The position numbers and the translations under genes are program-made. From positions 24,687-52,226 of the forward strand of contig DLLT01000054.1 in NCBI GenBank assembly GCA_002478045.1: DNA of 27,540 nucleotides. Direction: 5' to 3'. The notes beneath the pieces are model-generated. The model was given only the letters and a program-made list of their open reading frames with translations, was not told the DNA's origin and ran no database searches. Positions 16,343-25,400 of the stretch are shown here, one piece after another. Source of the stretch: Porphyromonadaceae bacterium UBA7555. Its GTDB lineage: Bacteria; Bacteroidota; Bacteroidia; Bacteroidales; Muribaculaceae. How positions within the stretch are numbered: position 1 is the first letter of the stretch; each line of letters starts with the position of its first letter.

Positions 16343-17599
16343 ATGAAACTTATTGAAAGGAAAAAATATCTTGACGAGCTTATCTCGCTGCGTAACAACG
16401 GGATGATTAAAGTCATAACCGGAATGCGCAGATGCGGCAAGTCCTATCTGCTATTTGAGATATTCGGTTCGTATCTCGAGGCAAGCGGTACAGCTTCGGA
16501 TCATATCATAAAAGTCGATTTGGAAGACTATAAGAATCGGAGTATGAGAAATCCCGACAACCTTTATGCATATGTGGAGAGCCGCATCATTGACGATGAA
16601 ATGCATTATATTCTGTTGGACGAAGTTCAGATGCTCGACAACTTCGAAGATGTACTGAATGGTTTCCTGAGGATGCGAAATGTAGATGTCTATGTCACCG
16701 GAAGTAATGCAAAATTCCTGTCCAAAGACATCATTACAGAGTTTCGCGGACGTGGTTTCGAGATGAAGATGTATCCGTTAAGTTTTAAGGAGTACATGTC
16801 CGTTTATTTCGGAACAGTACAAGCCGGACTCAATGAATATATGTTGTACGGAGGGCTACCTCAGGTATTGTCGTACAAAACCGAAGAACAAAAAGTACGC
16901 TATCTGAAATCACTGTTTGACGAAACCTACATTAAAGACATAAAGGAACGCTACGACATACGCAAGGACGATGACTTAGAGGAACTTATCAATATTTTAG
17001 CCTCAGGCATCGGAGCTTTGACCAATCCGAACAAATTGGCCAATACTTTTCTAAGCGAAAAAAAATCAGTCATATCCTACGACACAGTCAAGAATTACAT
17101 TGATTATCTCTGCGATTCGTTCCTTATCGAAAAGTCCACCCGCTACGACATCAAAGGAAAGCGCTATATCAATTCGCCCTATAAATACTATTTCATGGAT
17201 TTGGGATTGCGCAACGCACGTATCAATTTCCGGCAATCAGAGAAAAGCCATTTGATGGAGAATATAATCTACAATGAATTGAGAGCGCGTGGATTCAATG
17301 TGGACGTGGGTGTCGTCCCTGTAGTGAAATTAAATGAAAACGGGAAACAGCAGCGTTCAAGCCTTGAAATCGATTTCGTCTGTAATTTTGGTAGTAAGCG
17401 TTACTACATCCAGTCGGCATACCGCATGGAGTCTGACGAGAAAAATAGACAAGAGCGGGCGTCCTTGTTAAAAGTAGATGATTCATTCAAGAAAATTATC
17501 GTTATCGGCGAAGAATGTCCGGTGACAAGAGACGAATATGGTATCGTAACCATAAGCATTTATGATTTCCTACTGAAGGACAATTCTTTGGAACTATAA
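16343..17599 (+). CDS. AAA-type ATPase with C-terminal DUF4143 domain
   Basis: A 418-residue protein of the widespread ATP-binding/DUF4143 group, whose function is unknown. The N-terminal P-loop is GMRRCGKS (27-34). Walker B is YILLDEVQ (89-96), the sensor is VYVTGSNAKFLS (116-127), and FRGRGFEMKMYPLSFKEY (134-151) follows as usual in this family. The C-terminal DUF4143 part contains LEIDFVCNFGSKRYYIQSAY (about 342-361). It looks like a PD-(D/E)xK nuclease fold in which the usual lysine is glutamine, a form I recall as common in this family. The gene is visibly AT-richer than its neighbours and stands alone with a strong promoter. It is bracketed by three copies of one palindrome, which suggests horizontal transfer as a single-gene unit. 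Confidence 0.9.
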   Translation: MKLIERKKYLDELISLRNNGMIKVITGMRRCGKSYLLFEIFGSYLEASGTASDHIIKVDLEDYKNRSMRNPDNLYAYVESRIIDDEMHYILLDEVQMLDNFEDVLNGFLRMRNVDVYVTGSNAKFLSKDIITEFRGRGFEMKMYPLSFKEYMSVYFGTVQAGLNEYMLYGGLPQVLSYKTEEQKVRYLKSLFDETYIKDIKERYDIRKDDDLEELINILASGIGALTNPNKLANTFLSEKKSVISYDTVKNYIDYLCDSFLIEKSTRYDIKGKRYINSPYKYYFMDLGLRNARINFRQSEKSHLMENIIYNELRARGFNVDVGVVPVVKLNENGKQQRSSLEIDFVCNFGSKRYYIQSAYRMESDEKNRQERASLLKVDDSFKKIIVIGEECPVTRDEYGIVTISIYDFLLKDNSLEL

Positions 17600-17743
17600 A
17601 TCTTGGGACCGTAAACCTAATTATTCGGCTGCAGAAACGACCATACGGCCAATCACTTAAAAACATTCTATATGACTAATTGACAGCAAGATGTCAATAA
17701 AAACCGGCAATACCAAGATACGAACCCTCGGCCGAAAGCATAC
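17600..17743. terminator. ATPase 3' region with a weak terminator-like hairpin
   Basis: TTGACA (17680-17685) pairs with TGTCAA (17692-17697) around a six-base loop and is followed by TAAAAACC. The stem is short and the tract after it is A-rich on this strand, so termination here is doubtful. Palindrome copy 3 immediately downstream, which has a T-run in its right arm, is an alternative terminator. Confidence 0.3.
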
Positions 17744-17784
17744 TAATTGAAAATCCTGTCACTCAGTGACGCTTTTTTCGATTA
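17744..17784. repeat. 41-bp palindrome, copy 3 (downstream of the ATPase)
   Basis: It is nearly identical to copy 1 in the same orientation: TAATTGAAAA, then TCCTGTCACTCAGTGACG, ending TTTTCGATTA. With copies 1 and 2 it brackets the ATPase gene. The GC centre followed by six T could also serve as a terminator for the gene. Confidence 0.85.
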
Positions 17785-17963
17785 GCGACGAATATTTTTG
17801 TCCCCAAAGTTACTTTTTAGACCTAAGGGGAACGAATGAAGGATTGGGCCGTTACATTTGACGGACGTGCTTTGGCACGATGTCGGGATGTGTCGCGGGG
17901 GGGAGGCGATTTGAGCGATTTCGTGGATTAATCGGTATATTTCGTATAACATCGGGCGAAATG
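17785..17963. other. Spacer between the ATPase cassette and the next promoter
   Basis: No gene was recognised. The segment is of mixed base composition. A six-G run near 17898 and GTTACTTTTTAGACC near 17810 have no clear role. Confidence 0.4.
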
Positions 17964-17996
17964 TTTGGACACAGAACAGCGAAGGCTGTAACTTTG
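17964..17996 (+). promoter_or_regulatory. Bacteroidota promoter of the small acidic protein gene
   Basis: TTTG at 17964-17967, a 21-base spacer and TAACTTTG at 17989-17996 match the consensus. Transcription would start near 18002, giving a leader of about 150 bases. The leader holds a C-rich tract and the short direct repeats CCGATACCAAT and CCGATACTAAT at about 18110-18145. Confidence 0.8.
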
Positions 17997-18153
17997 CGGT
18001 GTCAGAAGCGCCGAGGCGACTTATCTTCTCACTCATTCTCCCCCTCCCCGCCGGCGCTATGACATTCTTTTGCAAGCCGTGAGCCGCGCCTATGGGGCGT
18101 GGGCCGCGTACCGATACCAATATAGGCCGCAGGCCGATACTAATCGTTAGACA

Positions 18154-18720
18154 ATGGATATGAAATCAGACAATCGTTTTGACAATGAACTTACCGAAGA
18201 GGATATGGCTCGGGCTACGGAAGTGACGGTCCCGGCACCGGACGCGGATTCGACTGACAATCAGGCGGCCGGCTTACGGCAGCCGGTGCCGTATGTTTCG
18301 CAGCAGGAATTCCCGTCGGCGGCCTTGATGGATGACGCGGGGTGGCATGTGTCGCCGGGGCGTGTCGCGGCCGTGAGCGCTGCCGTGGGCATCGCCGGAG
18401 TCAGTGTCGCTTCGATATTGACCAAGGAGGATGCGTCGCTGAGCCGCGCCGCCACGCCCGATGATGAAAAATCGGCGGACGAGATTGCCGCCAATGTCGG
18501 TGTGGGCGATGACGTGGAGCGCGTCCAAATGCCTGCCGAGCCGCACGTTACGATTACGTACGAGGATATGACGGCAGCCGATGCCGCGCAGCATTACAAT
18601 CCGAGTGGCGCCGCCGGGGCGTGCAATTCGGATTATGCGTCGGCAGACTACGCCGGATGTGCCGATACGGATGCCGATCTATCCAACGATTTCGGTGATA
18701 TTTACGACACCCTCGGCTGA
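18154..18720 (+). CDS. Small acidic protein of unknown function with one hydrophobic segment
   Basis: A 188-residue product. It is strongly acidic and rich in Ala, Asp, Ser and Thr, with a single hydrophobic stretch at about 69-90 (RVAAVSAAVGIAGVSVASIL) that could span the membrane. There is no signal peptide at the N-terminus and no known domain. The C-terminal half is low in complexity (NSDYASADYAGCADTDADLS) and looks disordered. A consensus promoter upstream and codon use like the neighbours argue that it is a real gene. MDMKSD offers two starts two codons apart; the first is used here. Function cannot be inferred. It is the last plus-strand gene before the convergent antiporter gene. Confidence 0.7.
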   Translation: MDMKSDNRFDNELTEEDMARATEVTVPAPDADSTDNQAAGLRQPVPYVSQQEFPSAALMDDAGWHVSPGRVAAVSAAVGIAGVSVASILTKEDASLSRAATPDDEKSADEIAANVGVGDDVERVQMPAEPHVTITYEDMTAADAAQHYNPSGAAGACNSDYASADYAGCADTDADLSNDFGDIYDTLG

Positions 18721-18785
18721 CGAGGAACCGACGTAGCGACTCGACACAATCATTTTACAAGTCAAGTATTTGCGGCGAGGCGCGG

Positions 18786-18836
18786 GCGTGACAGACGTGA
18801 CGCGGTGTGACAGACGGCGTGACCGGTGTGACGGCG
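18786..18836. repeat. Short imperfect GTGAC repeats between convergent genes
   Basis: GCGTGACAGACGTGACGCGG is followed by GTGTGACAGACGGCGTGACC and GGTGTGACGG. They lie in the 123-base spacer between the convergent acidic-protein and antiporter genes. No clear bidirectional terminator was found. Confidence 0.5.
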
Positions 18837-18843
18837 GAGGTGC

Positions 18844-20154
18844 TTAGGCGGCTTTGGCGTTGTAGCGCTTCGGGAATTGGAAGATGATGGACAGCGCCAC
18901 CATAATGCCTAAGGCAAATGGATAGTACAAGTGCGGCAGTATGGATACGGTGGTGATGCCGGCCAGTGACGCGGCCATAAGCACCTGAGCGCCATAGGGA
19001 ATGAAGCACTGGGCCACGCACGAGCAGGTATCCAGAAGGCTGGCCGTTTTGCGCGGGTCCAGGCCGTATTTTTCGGATATTTGGCGTGCCAGCGACCCTA
19101 CGGTGATGATGGCTATGGTGTTGTTGGCTGTGCACAGATTGACTATGGCCACGAGCAGCGAAATCATAGCTTGGGCGCCGCGCGATCCTTTGATGCCTCG
19201 GGACATACGCTCGATAAGAAAGCGGATACCGCCGTTGTGATGTATCAGTCCCAACATTCCCGAGGCCAAAAGCGTCACCACTATGAGGTTGCCCATCGAG
19301 TCGATGCCTTGGCCCATAAATCCGAGCATATCCATCGGCGCAACTCCGCCGTATACCAATCCCGAGACAAGAGCGGCCGCGATACCTATCAGCAGCACCA
19401 ACAGCACGTTAAGTCCCACTACGGCAAGTACGATGACCAGCAGGTAGGGCACTATGAGCTGCCAGTCCACCGAGGTGGTTTGGACGTGCGTCTCGACGCT
19501 TCCGCCTATAATAAAGTATATAATCAGTATGACCAGAGCGGCCGGCAGCGTCAGCCAAATATTGACATTGAACTTATCGCGCATCGAGCAGCCTTGCGAG
19601 CGCGTGGAGGCTATTGTCGTGTCCGAGATGAAGGATAGATTGTCGCCGAAGAAGGAACCGCCGACCACGGCAGCCACGAACATGGGGACGTCTCCGCCCA
19701 TCTGTCCGGCAATGCCCACGGCCACGGGCGTCAGCGCTACCACGGTGCCCACCGAGGTGCCTACGGCCATGGAGATGAAGCACGCGGCCAGGAATAGTCC
19801 CGGCATCTGGTAGCCGGCCGGCAATACTTTGAGTGCCAGATTGACAGTCGCTTCGGTAGCGCCGACTTTTTGGGCGAGCATGGCAAAGGCTCCGGCCAGG
19901 ATGAATATCCAGACCATATATATGACATCGCTGTTGGCCGCGCCGCGCGAGAATACTTTGAGCCGGTCGGTCAGCGATAGTCCAGTGGTGGTGGCCACGC
20001 CCCATACCGAGGACAGTACGAAGGCCACCGATAGCGGTACCTTGTAAAAATCTCCTACAAAGGTGGATAGCCCTACGTATAAGAGCAGGAATACTATAAG
20101 CGGGCTCAGTGCCGTCAGCCCTCGGCGTGTCGTAATGGTGTATGGTTGTTGCAT
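18844..20154 (-). CDS. Na+/H+ antiporter, NhaC family
   Basis: A 436-residue inner-membrane protein from the ATG at 20154 (MQQPYTITTRRG); a TTG four codons earlier is less likely. It has about eleven or twelve hydrophobic segments. Family-typical blocks include GTSVGTVVALTPVAVGIA (about 132-149), GGSFFGDNLSFISDTTIAST (about 164-183), NLCTANNTIAIITVG and LDTCSCVAQCFIPYGAQVLMAAS. They place it in the NhaC branch of the ion-transporter superfamily, exchanging cytoplasmic Na+ for H+ or possibly transporting organic substrates; some members are malate/lactate or amino-acid antiporters. The gene has its own promoter-like element and a 12-bp hairpin in the leader, so it may be regulated after transcription starts. 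Confidence 0.9.
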   Translation of the reverse strand: MQQPYTITTRRGLTALSPLIVFLLLYVGLSTFVGDFYKVPLSVAFVLSSVWGVATTTGLSLTDRLKVFSRGAANSDVIYMVWIFILAGAFAMLAQKVGATEATVNLALKVLPAGYQMPGLFLAACFISMAVGTSVGTVVALTPVAVGIAGQMGGDVPMFVAAVVGGSFFGDNLSFISDTTIASTRSQGCSMRDKFNVNIWLTLPAALVILIIYFIIGGSVETHVQTTSVDWQLIVPYLLVIVLAVVGLNVLLVLLIGIAAALVSGLVYGGVAPMDMLGFMGQGIDSMGNLIVVTLLASGMLGLIHHNGGIRFLIERMSRGIKGSRGAQAMISLLVAIVNLCTANNTIAIITVGSLARQISEKYGLDPRKTASLLDTCSCVAQCFIPYGAQVLMAASLAGITTVSILPHLYYPFALGIMVALSIIFQFPKRYNAKAA

Positions 20155-20207
20155 CTCGTATTGCAAATCTGAAATGTTGTGCGTTTTAAGATAGATATGT
20201 ACACTGA

Positions 20208-20243
20208 AAACAGGCGAGGCTATATGTCAACCCTCGCCTGTTT
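20208..20243 (-). promoter_or_regulatory. 12-bp hairpin in the antiporter leader
   Basis: AAACAGGCGAGG (20208-20219) and CCTCGCCTGTTT (20232-20243) are perfect reverse complements around a 12-base loop. The predicted transcription start lies at about 20244-20248, so the mRNA would begin with this stem. On the minus strand it is followed by TTTTC, giving it some likeness to a terminator or attenuator. Confidence 0.75.
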
Positions 20244-20251
20244 AGGCACTG

Positions 20252-20259
20252 CAAAGGTA
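20252..20259 (-). promoter_or_regulatory. Bacteroidota -7 element for the antiporter gene
   Basis: On the minus strand this reads TACCTTTG, the same octamer used upstream of ino1 and the DUF4143 ATPase. An exact TTTG at -33 was not found. The start codon lies about 100 bases downstream. Confidence 0.65.
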
Positions 20260-20336
20260 CGCAATCATTCGGAAACGATGCACAATCGAATGTCGTATAA
20301 TGCCCGAGTACCAAAATTGCAGACACGGCATGGGGC

Positions 20337-20412
20337 TGTGTCAAAACGGGAAACCTTGTAGGGGCGCAATACACTGCGCCCTACTGTCAATCGTCATTAC
20401 GGCACACCTATA
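20337..20412. repeat. Partial MITE-like element upstream of the antiporter gene
   Basis: The left terminus TGTGTCAAAA is followed by CTTGTAGGGGCGCAATACAC and TGCGCC, as in the other copies. An internal piece resembling the TTATGCCACACACCT block of the copy at 26038-26191 follows. The right terminus is missing, so the copy is truncated or internally deleted. Confidence 0.7.
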
Positions 20413-20444
20413 TCGGTACGGCAAATAAGTCGGGAGTGTCGTAG

Positions 20445-20933
20445 TTACTGTTGTACGGGGACGAGCGTGGCGGTGGCCAGAGCGGCAATGCCTTCTTGGC
20501 GGCCTACAAATCCCAAGTGCTCGGTAGTGGTGGCCTTGACACTGACCATAGAGATGTCTATGCCGAGGTCGGAGGCCATATTGGCGCGCATAGCCTCGAT
20601 GTGCGGCGCCATCTTGGGCGCTTGCGCCATTATGGTAATATCCACATTATAAGGCATATATCCGTGGTCGTGTATCAGCGCAACCACGTGGCGCAGCAGT
20701 CGGCGCGAGTCGATGCCCGCATATCGTGCGTCCGTGTCGGGGAAGTGGCGTCCTATGTCGCCCAGGGCCATTGCGCCGAGCAATGCGTCGCATAGGGCAT
20801 GTATGGCCACGTCGGCGTCGCTGTGTCCCAGCAGGCCGCGGTCGTGGTCAATGGTGACGCCGCATAGGGTCAGAGGCCGTCCCGAGGTCAGGACGTGCAC
20901 GTCGTAGCCGTTGCCTATGCGCGGATATTGCAT
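20445..20933 (-). CDS. ispF: 2-C-methyl-D-erythritol 2,4-cyclodiphosphate synthase
   Basis: A 162-residue cytoplasmic enzyme of the MEP isoprenoid pathway that cyclises CDP-methylerythritol 2-phosphate, releasing CMP. The signature is complete: GNGYDVHVL near the N-terminus (metal-binding Asp and His), LGHSDADVAIHALCDALLGA, DIGRHFPDTD and the C-terminal KATTTEHLGFVGRQEGIAA. Length is normal for the family. It lies 108 bases after porV on the same strand. I recall the same porV-ispF order in Porphyromonas gingivalis, so the neighbourhood is ancestral in the order and does not imply a role in secretion. Confidence 0.97.
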   Translation of the reverse strand: MQYPRIGNGYDVHVLTSGRPLTLCGVTIDHDRGLLGHSDADVAIHALCDALLGAMALGDIGRHFPDTDARYAGIDSRRLLRHVVALIHDHGYMPYNVDITIMAQAPKMAPHIEAMRANMASDLGIDISMVSVKATTTEHLGFVGRQEGIAALATATLVPVQQ

Positions 20934-21041
20934 GTTGTCAAGTATTTATGGTATGTGTAATGCGCATTTTGCACAAGTCGTGCCTTATGGAGCCGCCGCC
21001 TCGGGGGCAAGTGGCATCGGAGTTGTCGTCAGCCGTAGGCG

Positions 21042-22274
21042 TCAACGTTTGCGCTTGCCCAGAAGATCGCGCAGTCCGTCCATATCGAAGGTCAGGGTGA
21101 AGCGTAGTGTCTGGTCCAGCGGCGAGGTCTGTGCCGTGGCCAGCATGTAGGATGCGTCCAGACGTACGACGTTGAGCGAGAAGCCGGCGCCTATGCCGAA
21201 GTACTGGCGATTGCCTTTGTACTTATTCTCATAGAAATAGCCGGCGCGCAGGAAGAATTGCTGGTTGTAGCTGTATTCGGCGCCGAGCGACCAGGTGATC
21301 TCGCGCAGCTCCTCTTTGAAGCCGCCGGGGGCGTCGCTGAAGCTCTTGAAAATGCCGGTGATGGGCGACATGTTTTCCCAGTCTTCGAGTGCATCGAGGT
21401 AGGCCTGCTGTCCTTCGGTGGTCTGGGTGTCGTAGTCGCTTTCGCGCGGCTTGGCCGGAACGAGCAACTTATTGGCATCGAGGTTGATGGCCAGGTTGTG
21501 GTAGTCGGCCAGGGGGAAGGTGAAGGAGGTACCCAGGCGCAGGTTGGTGGGCAGGAAGGCGGGGTAATTGCCGTTGTCGTATGACACCTTGGTGCCTATA
21601 TTGGAGATGTTCCAACCCCATGACCATTGACATTCGCTGCGTCCGATGATGGGGTAAGTGGTGTAGTATCCCGAGATGTCGGCGGCGAAGGCGCTGGCGC
21701 CGGAGGTTTGGTCGCCGGCGTAGCTGTCGCTGAAGCCCAAGTCGCTGTAAATGTAGCGGAATACTACGCCCATGGAGAATTTCTCGGAGAGTTTGCGCGA
21801 ATAGCCTACGTCCACGGACATTTCGTAGGGGTTGAGGCTCTGCCCGGCATCGCCGGAGGGCCCGGAGGTATTGACTTCGCCCAGCGAGAAGTAGCGCAGC
21901 GAGGCGCTGATGGCCTGGTTGTCGCCCGAGCCGATTTTGTAGTATGCCGAAAGATTGGCCAGAAAGATGTCGTTGACCAATTTGCGCAGCCATGGCGTGT
22001 AGCTCAGACCCACCGAGGCACTCGAGTAGGCAAAGGCGTACTTCGATGGATTCCAGTATTGCGAATTGACGTCCGGGTCGGAAGCGACACCGAGGTCGCC
22101 CATAGACGCGCCGCGTGCATCCGGTGCTATACCCAGCGAGGTCACGCCGGTGGTGATGGGGTTGAATTCATCGTTTTTGATATTGCTGTCGTCGGCTATT
22201 ACGCCGAGAGCCGTCGTCAAGGCCAGGGCCACGGCGACACAGCGTCCGTATTTATATTGCTGTCTCATGGACAT
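21042..22274 (-). CDS. porV: Type IX secretion system outer-membrane protein PorV (LptO)
   Basis: A 410-residue outer-membrane barrel from the ATG at 22274 (MSMRQQYKYGRC); the ATG two codons later is equally possible. A signal peptide ends near ALGVIADD. The family hallmark GVTSLGIAPDARGASMGDLG is directly followed by VASDPDVNSQYWNPSKYAF, as in PorV/PorQ proteins. The rest alternates amphipathic beta strands with aromatic residues and ends in the strand RFTLTFDMDGLRDLLG. PorV shuttles type IX cargo bound by its C-terminal domain from the translocon to the attachment complex with PorU. porU, usually just upstream, is not here: the upstream gene is the AlbA_2 protein, 133 bases away. ispF follows. 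Confidence 0.9.
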   Translation of the reverse strand: MSMRQQYKYGRCVAVALALTTALGVIADDSNIKNDEFNPITTGVTSLGIAPDARGASMGDLGVASDPDVNSQYWNPSKYAFAYSSASVGLSYTPWLRKLVNDIFLANLSAYYKIGSGDNQAISASLRYFSLGEVNTSGPSGDAGQSLNPYEMSVDVGYSRKLSEKFSMGVVFRYIYSDLGFSDSYAGDQTSGASAFAADISGYYTTYPIIGRSECQWSWGWNISNIGTKVSYDNGNYPAFLPTNLRLGTSFTFPLADYHNLAINLDANKLLVPAKPRESDYDTQTTEGQQAYLDALEDWENMSPITGIFKSFSDAPGGFKEELREITWSLGAEYSYNQQFFLRAGYFYENKYKGNRQYFGIGAGFSLNVVRLDASYMLATAQTSPLDQTLRFTLTFDMDGLRDLLGKRKR

Positions 22275-22407
22275 TGTGTAATGTGTTTGCTTTCTGTTAT
22301 GATACGAGTGGTTCGACCTATGCGCGCGAGCAAAAGTCGGTCTATTGTTTAACGCGAATTTGCGTGTAATATTGTGAAGCCCCGCAATATATTGGTACGG
22401 CGGCACG

Positions 22408-25400
22408 TCATTGCGTATCGGCGAGGGCGCGGTTGGCCTGCATGGCCAGGAACTCCTTGTGCGTGTACGGGTATGTGGAAGTGCCTTGACGCACCCAGTA
22501 CTTGCCGCCGAATTCGGTGCCGAATTGGTTGGGGCGCACTTCGATGACAAAGACGTTTTTGCCGCCGGATTCTTTGGGGTCGAGCCACGAGGTGGATATG
22601 CAGTCGTTGGCGGCTCCGCCGAGATTGGCACGGATGTCGTTGCGCACGCGCAATTCGTACTTGTCGCGGTCGCCGTCAAAGAGGTGGTAATGGAGGTCGT
22701 CGTTGCCCACCACGTATCCGTAGCGGTTGACGCCGATATACAGTTTGCCGCCTTTTGGGCTGTTGAGAAATCCGCAGATGCGTTGCAGTATATGGTCGCG
22801 CTGCCGCGGCATATCGATGTGCAGCCCGTCTTCGGGACAGATGTAGCTGCTCTTGAATTCGACGGTCTGTGTTTCTTCGCCCAGGAATATGGGCTGCCGG
22901 ATTTTGACTTCGATATTCAGTAGTCGGGATATGCGTCCGGTGATGGCGGTCTGTGCTTCGTCCACGTCCATTTCCATGGACAGGTTGGCGGTCAGTGCCA
23001 GTTTGGCCAGGTCTTTGGAAGTCTCGTCGTAGTCGCCGGTGATGATGTCCCACAGGAAATTGTTTTTGGACGAGTCGTAGATGTAGCTGAGTATACGCAG
23101 TTGTCGGCTGCGCATTTCCAGCACCGGATAGTCGCCGGAGTTGTCTTCATCGGCGCGTATGTCGTCTACGTTGATGTATCCCGAGGAGACAAAGGTGCGC
23201 AGGCGGCGCACAATTGACATACGTCGTGCAAAGTATTGTGCCAATTCGTTGTTGTCTACCAGTCGAGCCAGCATACGAGCAAAGGCCAGATAATTGAAAC
23301 GGCGCAGATAGCTTGATTCGAGCGATCCTACGCGGTCGATGATGTGTATCAACTCGATTACGTGTTCGGGCTCGATGGTCGATTCGGGCAGGTCGTCATC
23401 GGTGTTCTCCGGCCCCGGGTTTATGGTTTCGGGGATATGGTATACCGAAGACTTGAGCAGGAACAGCATCGTGCGTATTGCATCGTGCGGCGTAAATATT
23501 TTGAAATCCTCGTCTACGGGACGGTTGTATCGGCAGAGCAGGCGCCCGGTGGGCTCCATAGACATATATGTGGCCACGACGTAGTCGCCCTTGGAGAGCT
23601 TGGTGCCTTCGGTGATGATATTGACCGGGTCGCCTTGTGCGGATATGCCCAAGTAGGTTTCGCGACCTTTGTACTTGGTCCATCCCATAACCAGACATTC
23701 GAGGGAGGTATCTTCCTCGAGCTCGTTGCGTACCATATCCTTTATGGCCGGCAGCAGCGTATATCGCGGTTCGTCGCCGGCACCGAGCGACAAGACCTTG
23801 GCATCAAACACCAATGCATCGTTGAAATCGTCGCGGAAGTCGTCGATGGTTATTCCGTAGACATCGTATTTCACTATCTCGGAAAGGCTTAGCGTGCCTT
23901 CGCCGTTGGAGATATTTTCGCCTACGGGTATGACGCGGAACAGTCGTCCATCGTTCTCGATTTCGCTGACATATACTTGTACCGTGTCTCCGACATCAAC
24001 GGCACGCGACTGTGCACGCTTGGGACGCGTCAGGCTGCCGGGCTCGAATAATGCGAGCTCCACATCGGCCCAGAATCGAGACAGCTGATCCAAGTCATCG
24101 CATCCTTCGGGAAGAGCGGGCATGCGCTCGGAGGTGTATATCTGAATGTTTTGCCACGGCAGCATATCGGCGGGCAGGATGGCGCGATTGACACCGCCGC
24201 GGCTTTGCGAGACAAGGTGGAGGCTTTCGCGCGTGGCCACCAGTCCGGCGCCTTTGCCCATATAATATTGGGCGGAGGATGGTGCGGCCTCCTCCGACAG
24301 ATCGGCGGAGGCGGCTTCCAGGGCCAATTGTCGCAGATTGTCAAGGCTTTTCCATCCAAAGCGCAGGGGCGATTCGGATGTCCCGGCAGCAGCCTCGAAG
24401 GCCTTGCGAAGCAGATCGGGCGCCAGTGCCTCGTTTTCGAACACGAGATAGCGCACCAATGCGGCGCGGTATTCCTGAATGTCGAAGTCATCGTCTTTGG
24501 ATGACAGCAGCAGGCGCAGCGCCAGTACGCGTATCATACGCTGCAGCATATCGCGCCCGGCGCGGTCTTCGTAGGTCAGTCCGTCGGCGCGGTTCTTGTT
24601 GAGTTGGACGTACGAGTCAAGCACGCGTATGAAGGCCGAGCGAAAGGGCTCTTGACACCAGTTGCTGTGGTTGCCGTCGGAGATGATGGACAAGATGTCG
24701 TCCATGCGCTGCTCGATGATGTCGGGACATAGGGCAAATATGGCGTTCATCACCTCGAGCTTGTCGCCGGGATTGTAGAGGTATCCGCTTTGGCGCATCT
24801 TGGATATGATGTCGTCCAGATAGGCTGTATGCTCGCCCGTATCAATCATTTCGAGGGCGCTTTTAGTGGTATTGGCGTGGCGTACATAGCTCTCGAGGCG
24901 ACGGCGCCAGCGGGAGCGCCGCGTGTCATCGAGGCCGGAAATCAGCCGGCTTTCTTCGAGCAGAAACAGGCATACGGATACGAATGCCCGGAGAATGAGG
25001 ATGTGGTGAGACAATGTCCTGAAGTGCATCGAATCGATGGTGCCGCGAACCTTGGACAGGAAGTTAAGTACCCATTCGCCGCGGTGGCTGCAGTAGGCTG
25101 CGGCGATGTCTGCATACGATGCATCGCCAAGCAGCACTCTCTCAGCCAGGCGTGTCTCGACGCCTATGCCCAATTCGGCTCCGATAGCCGGAAGACTGTA
25201 AAATTTGACCTTGCGTTGCAATTGTTCGTCACCTACCAATTGGAGACGCAGTCTGTAGTGGTCAATCTTGGTGACCCGGCAGCGGATGTCCTGATAGGGC
25301 GACAGTTTGGCTTTGCCGAAGTTGGCAAGGTTGAAAATGAGTCCGTGGTTGTCGCGCACGGTGTAATACGGCAATTCGTAGCCCTTGAGCCCGGAGACTA

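Noticed and set aside
16223..17784. CRISPR-like repeats
   Set aside because: Only three copies with unequal spacing are present, each strongly palindromic, with a gene between them and no cas genes.
22368..22410. Possible further copy of the MITE-like element (CCCCGCAATATATTGG)
   Set aside because: Only about 15 bases resemble the core and no termini are present, so chance similarity cannot be excluded.
21042..22679. N-terminal extension of PorV by 135 residues
   Set aside because: The extension overlaps the 3' end of the AlbA_2 gene in another frame and would bury the signal peptide. The start at 22274 gives a normal PorV.
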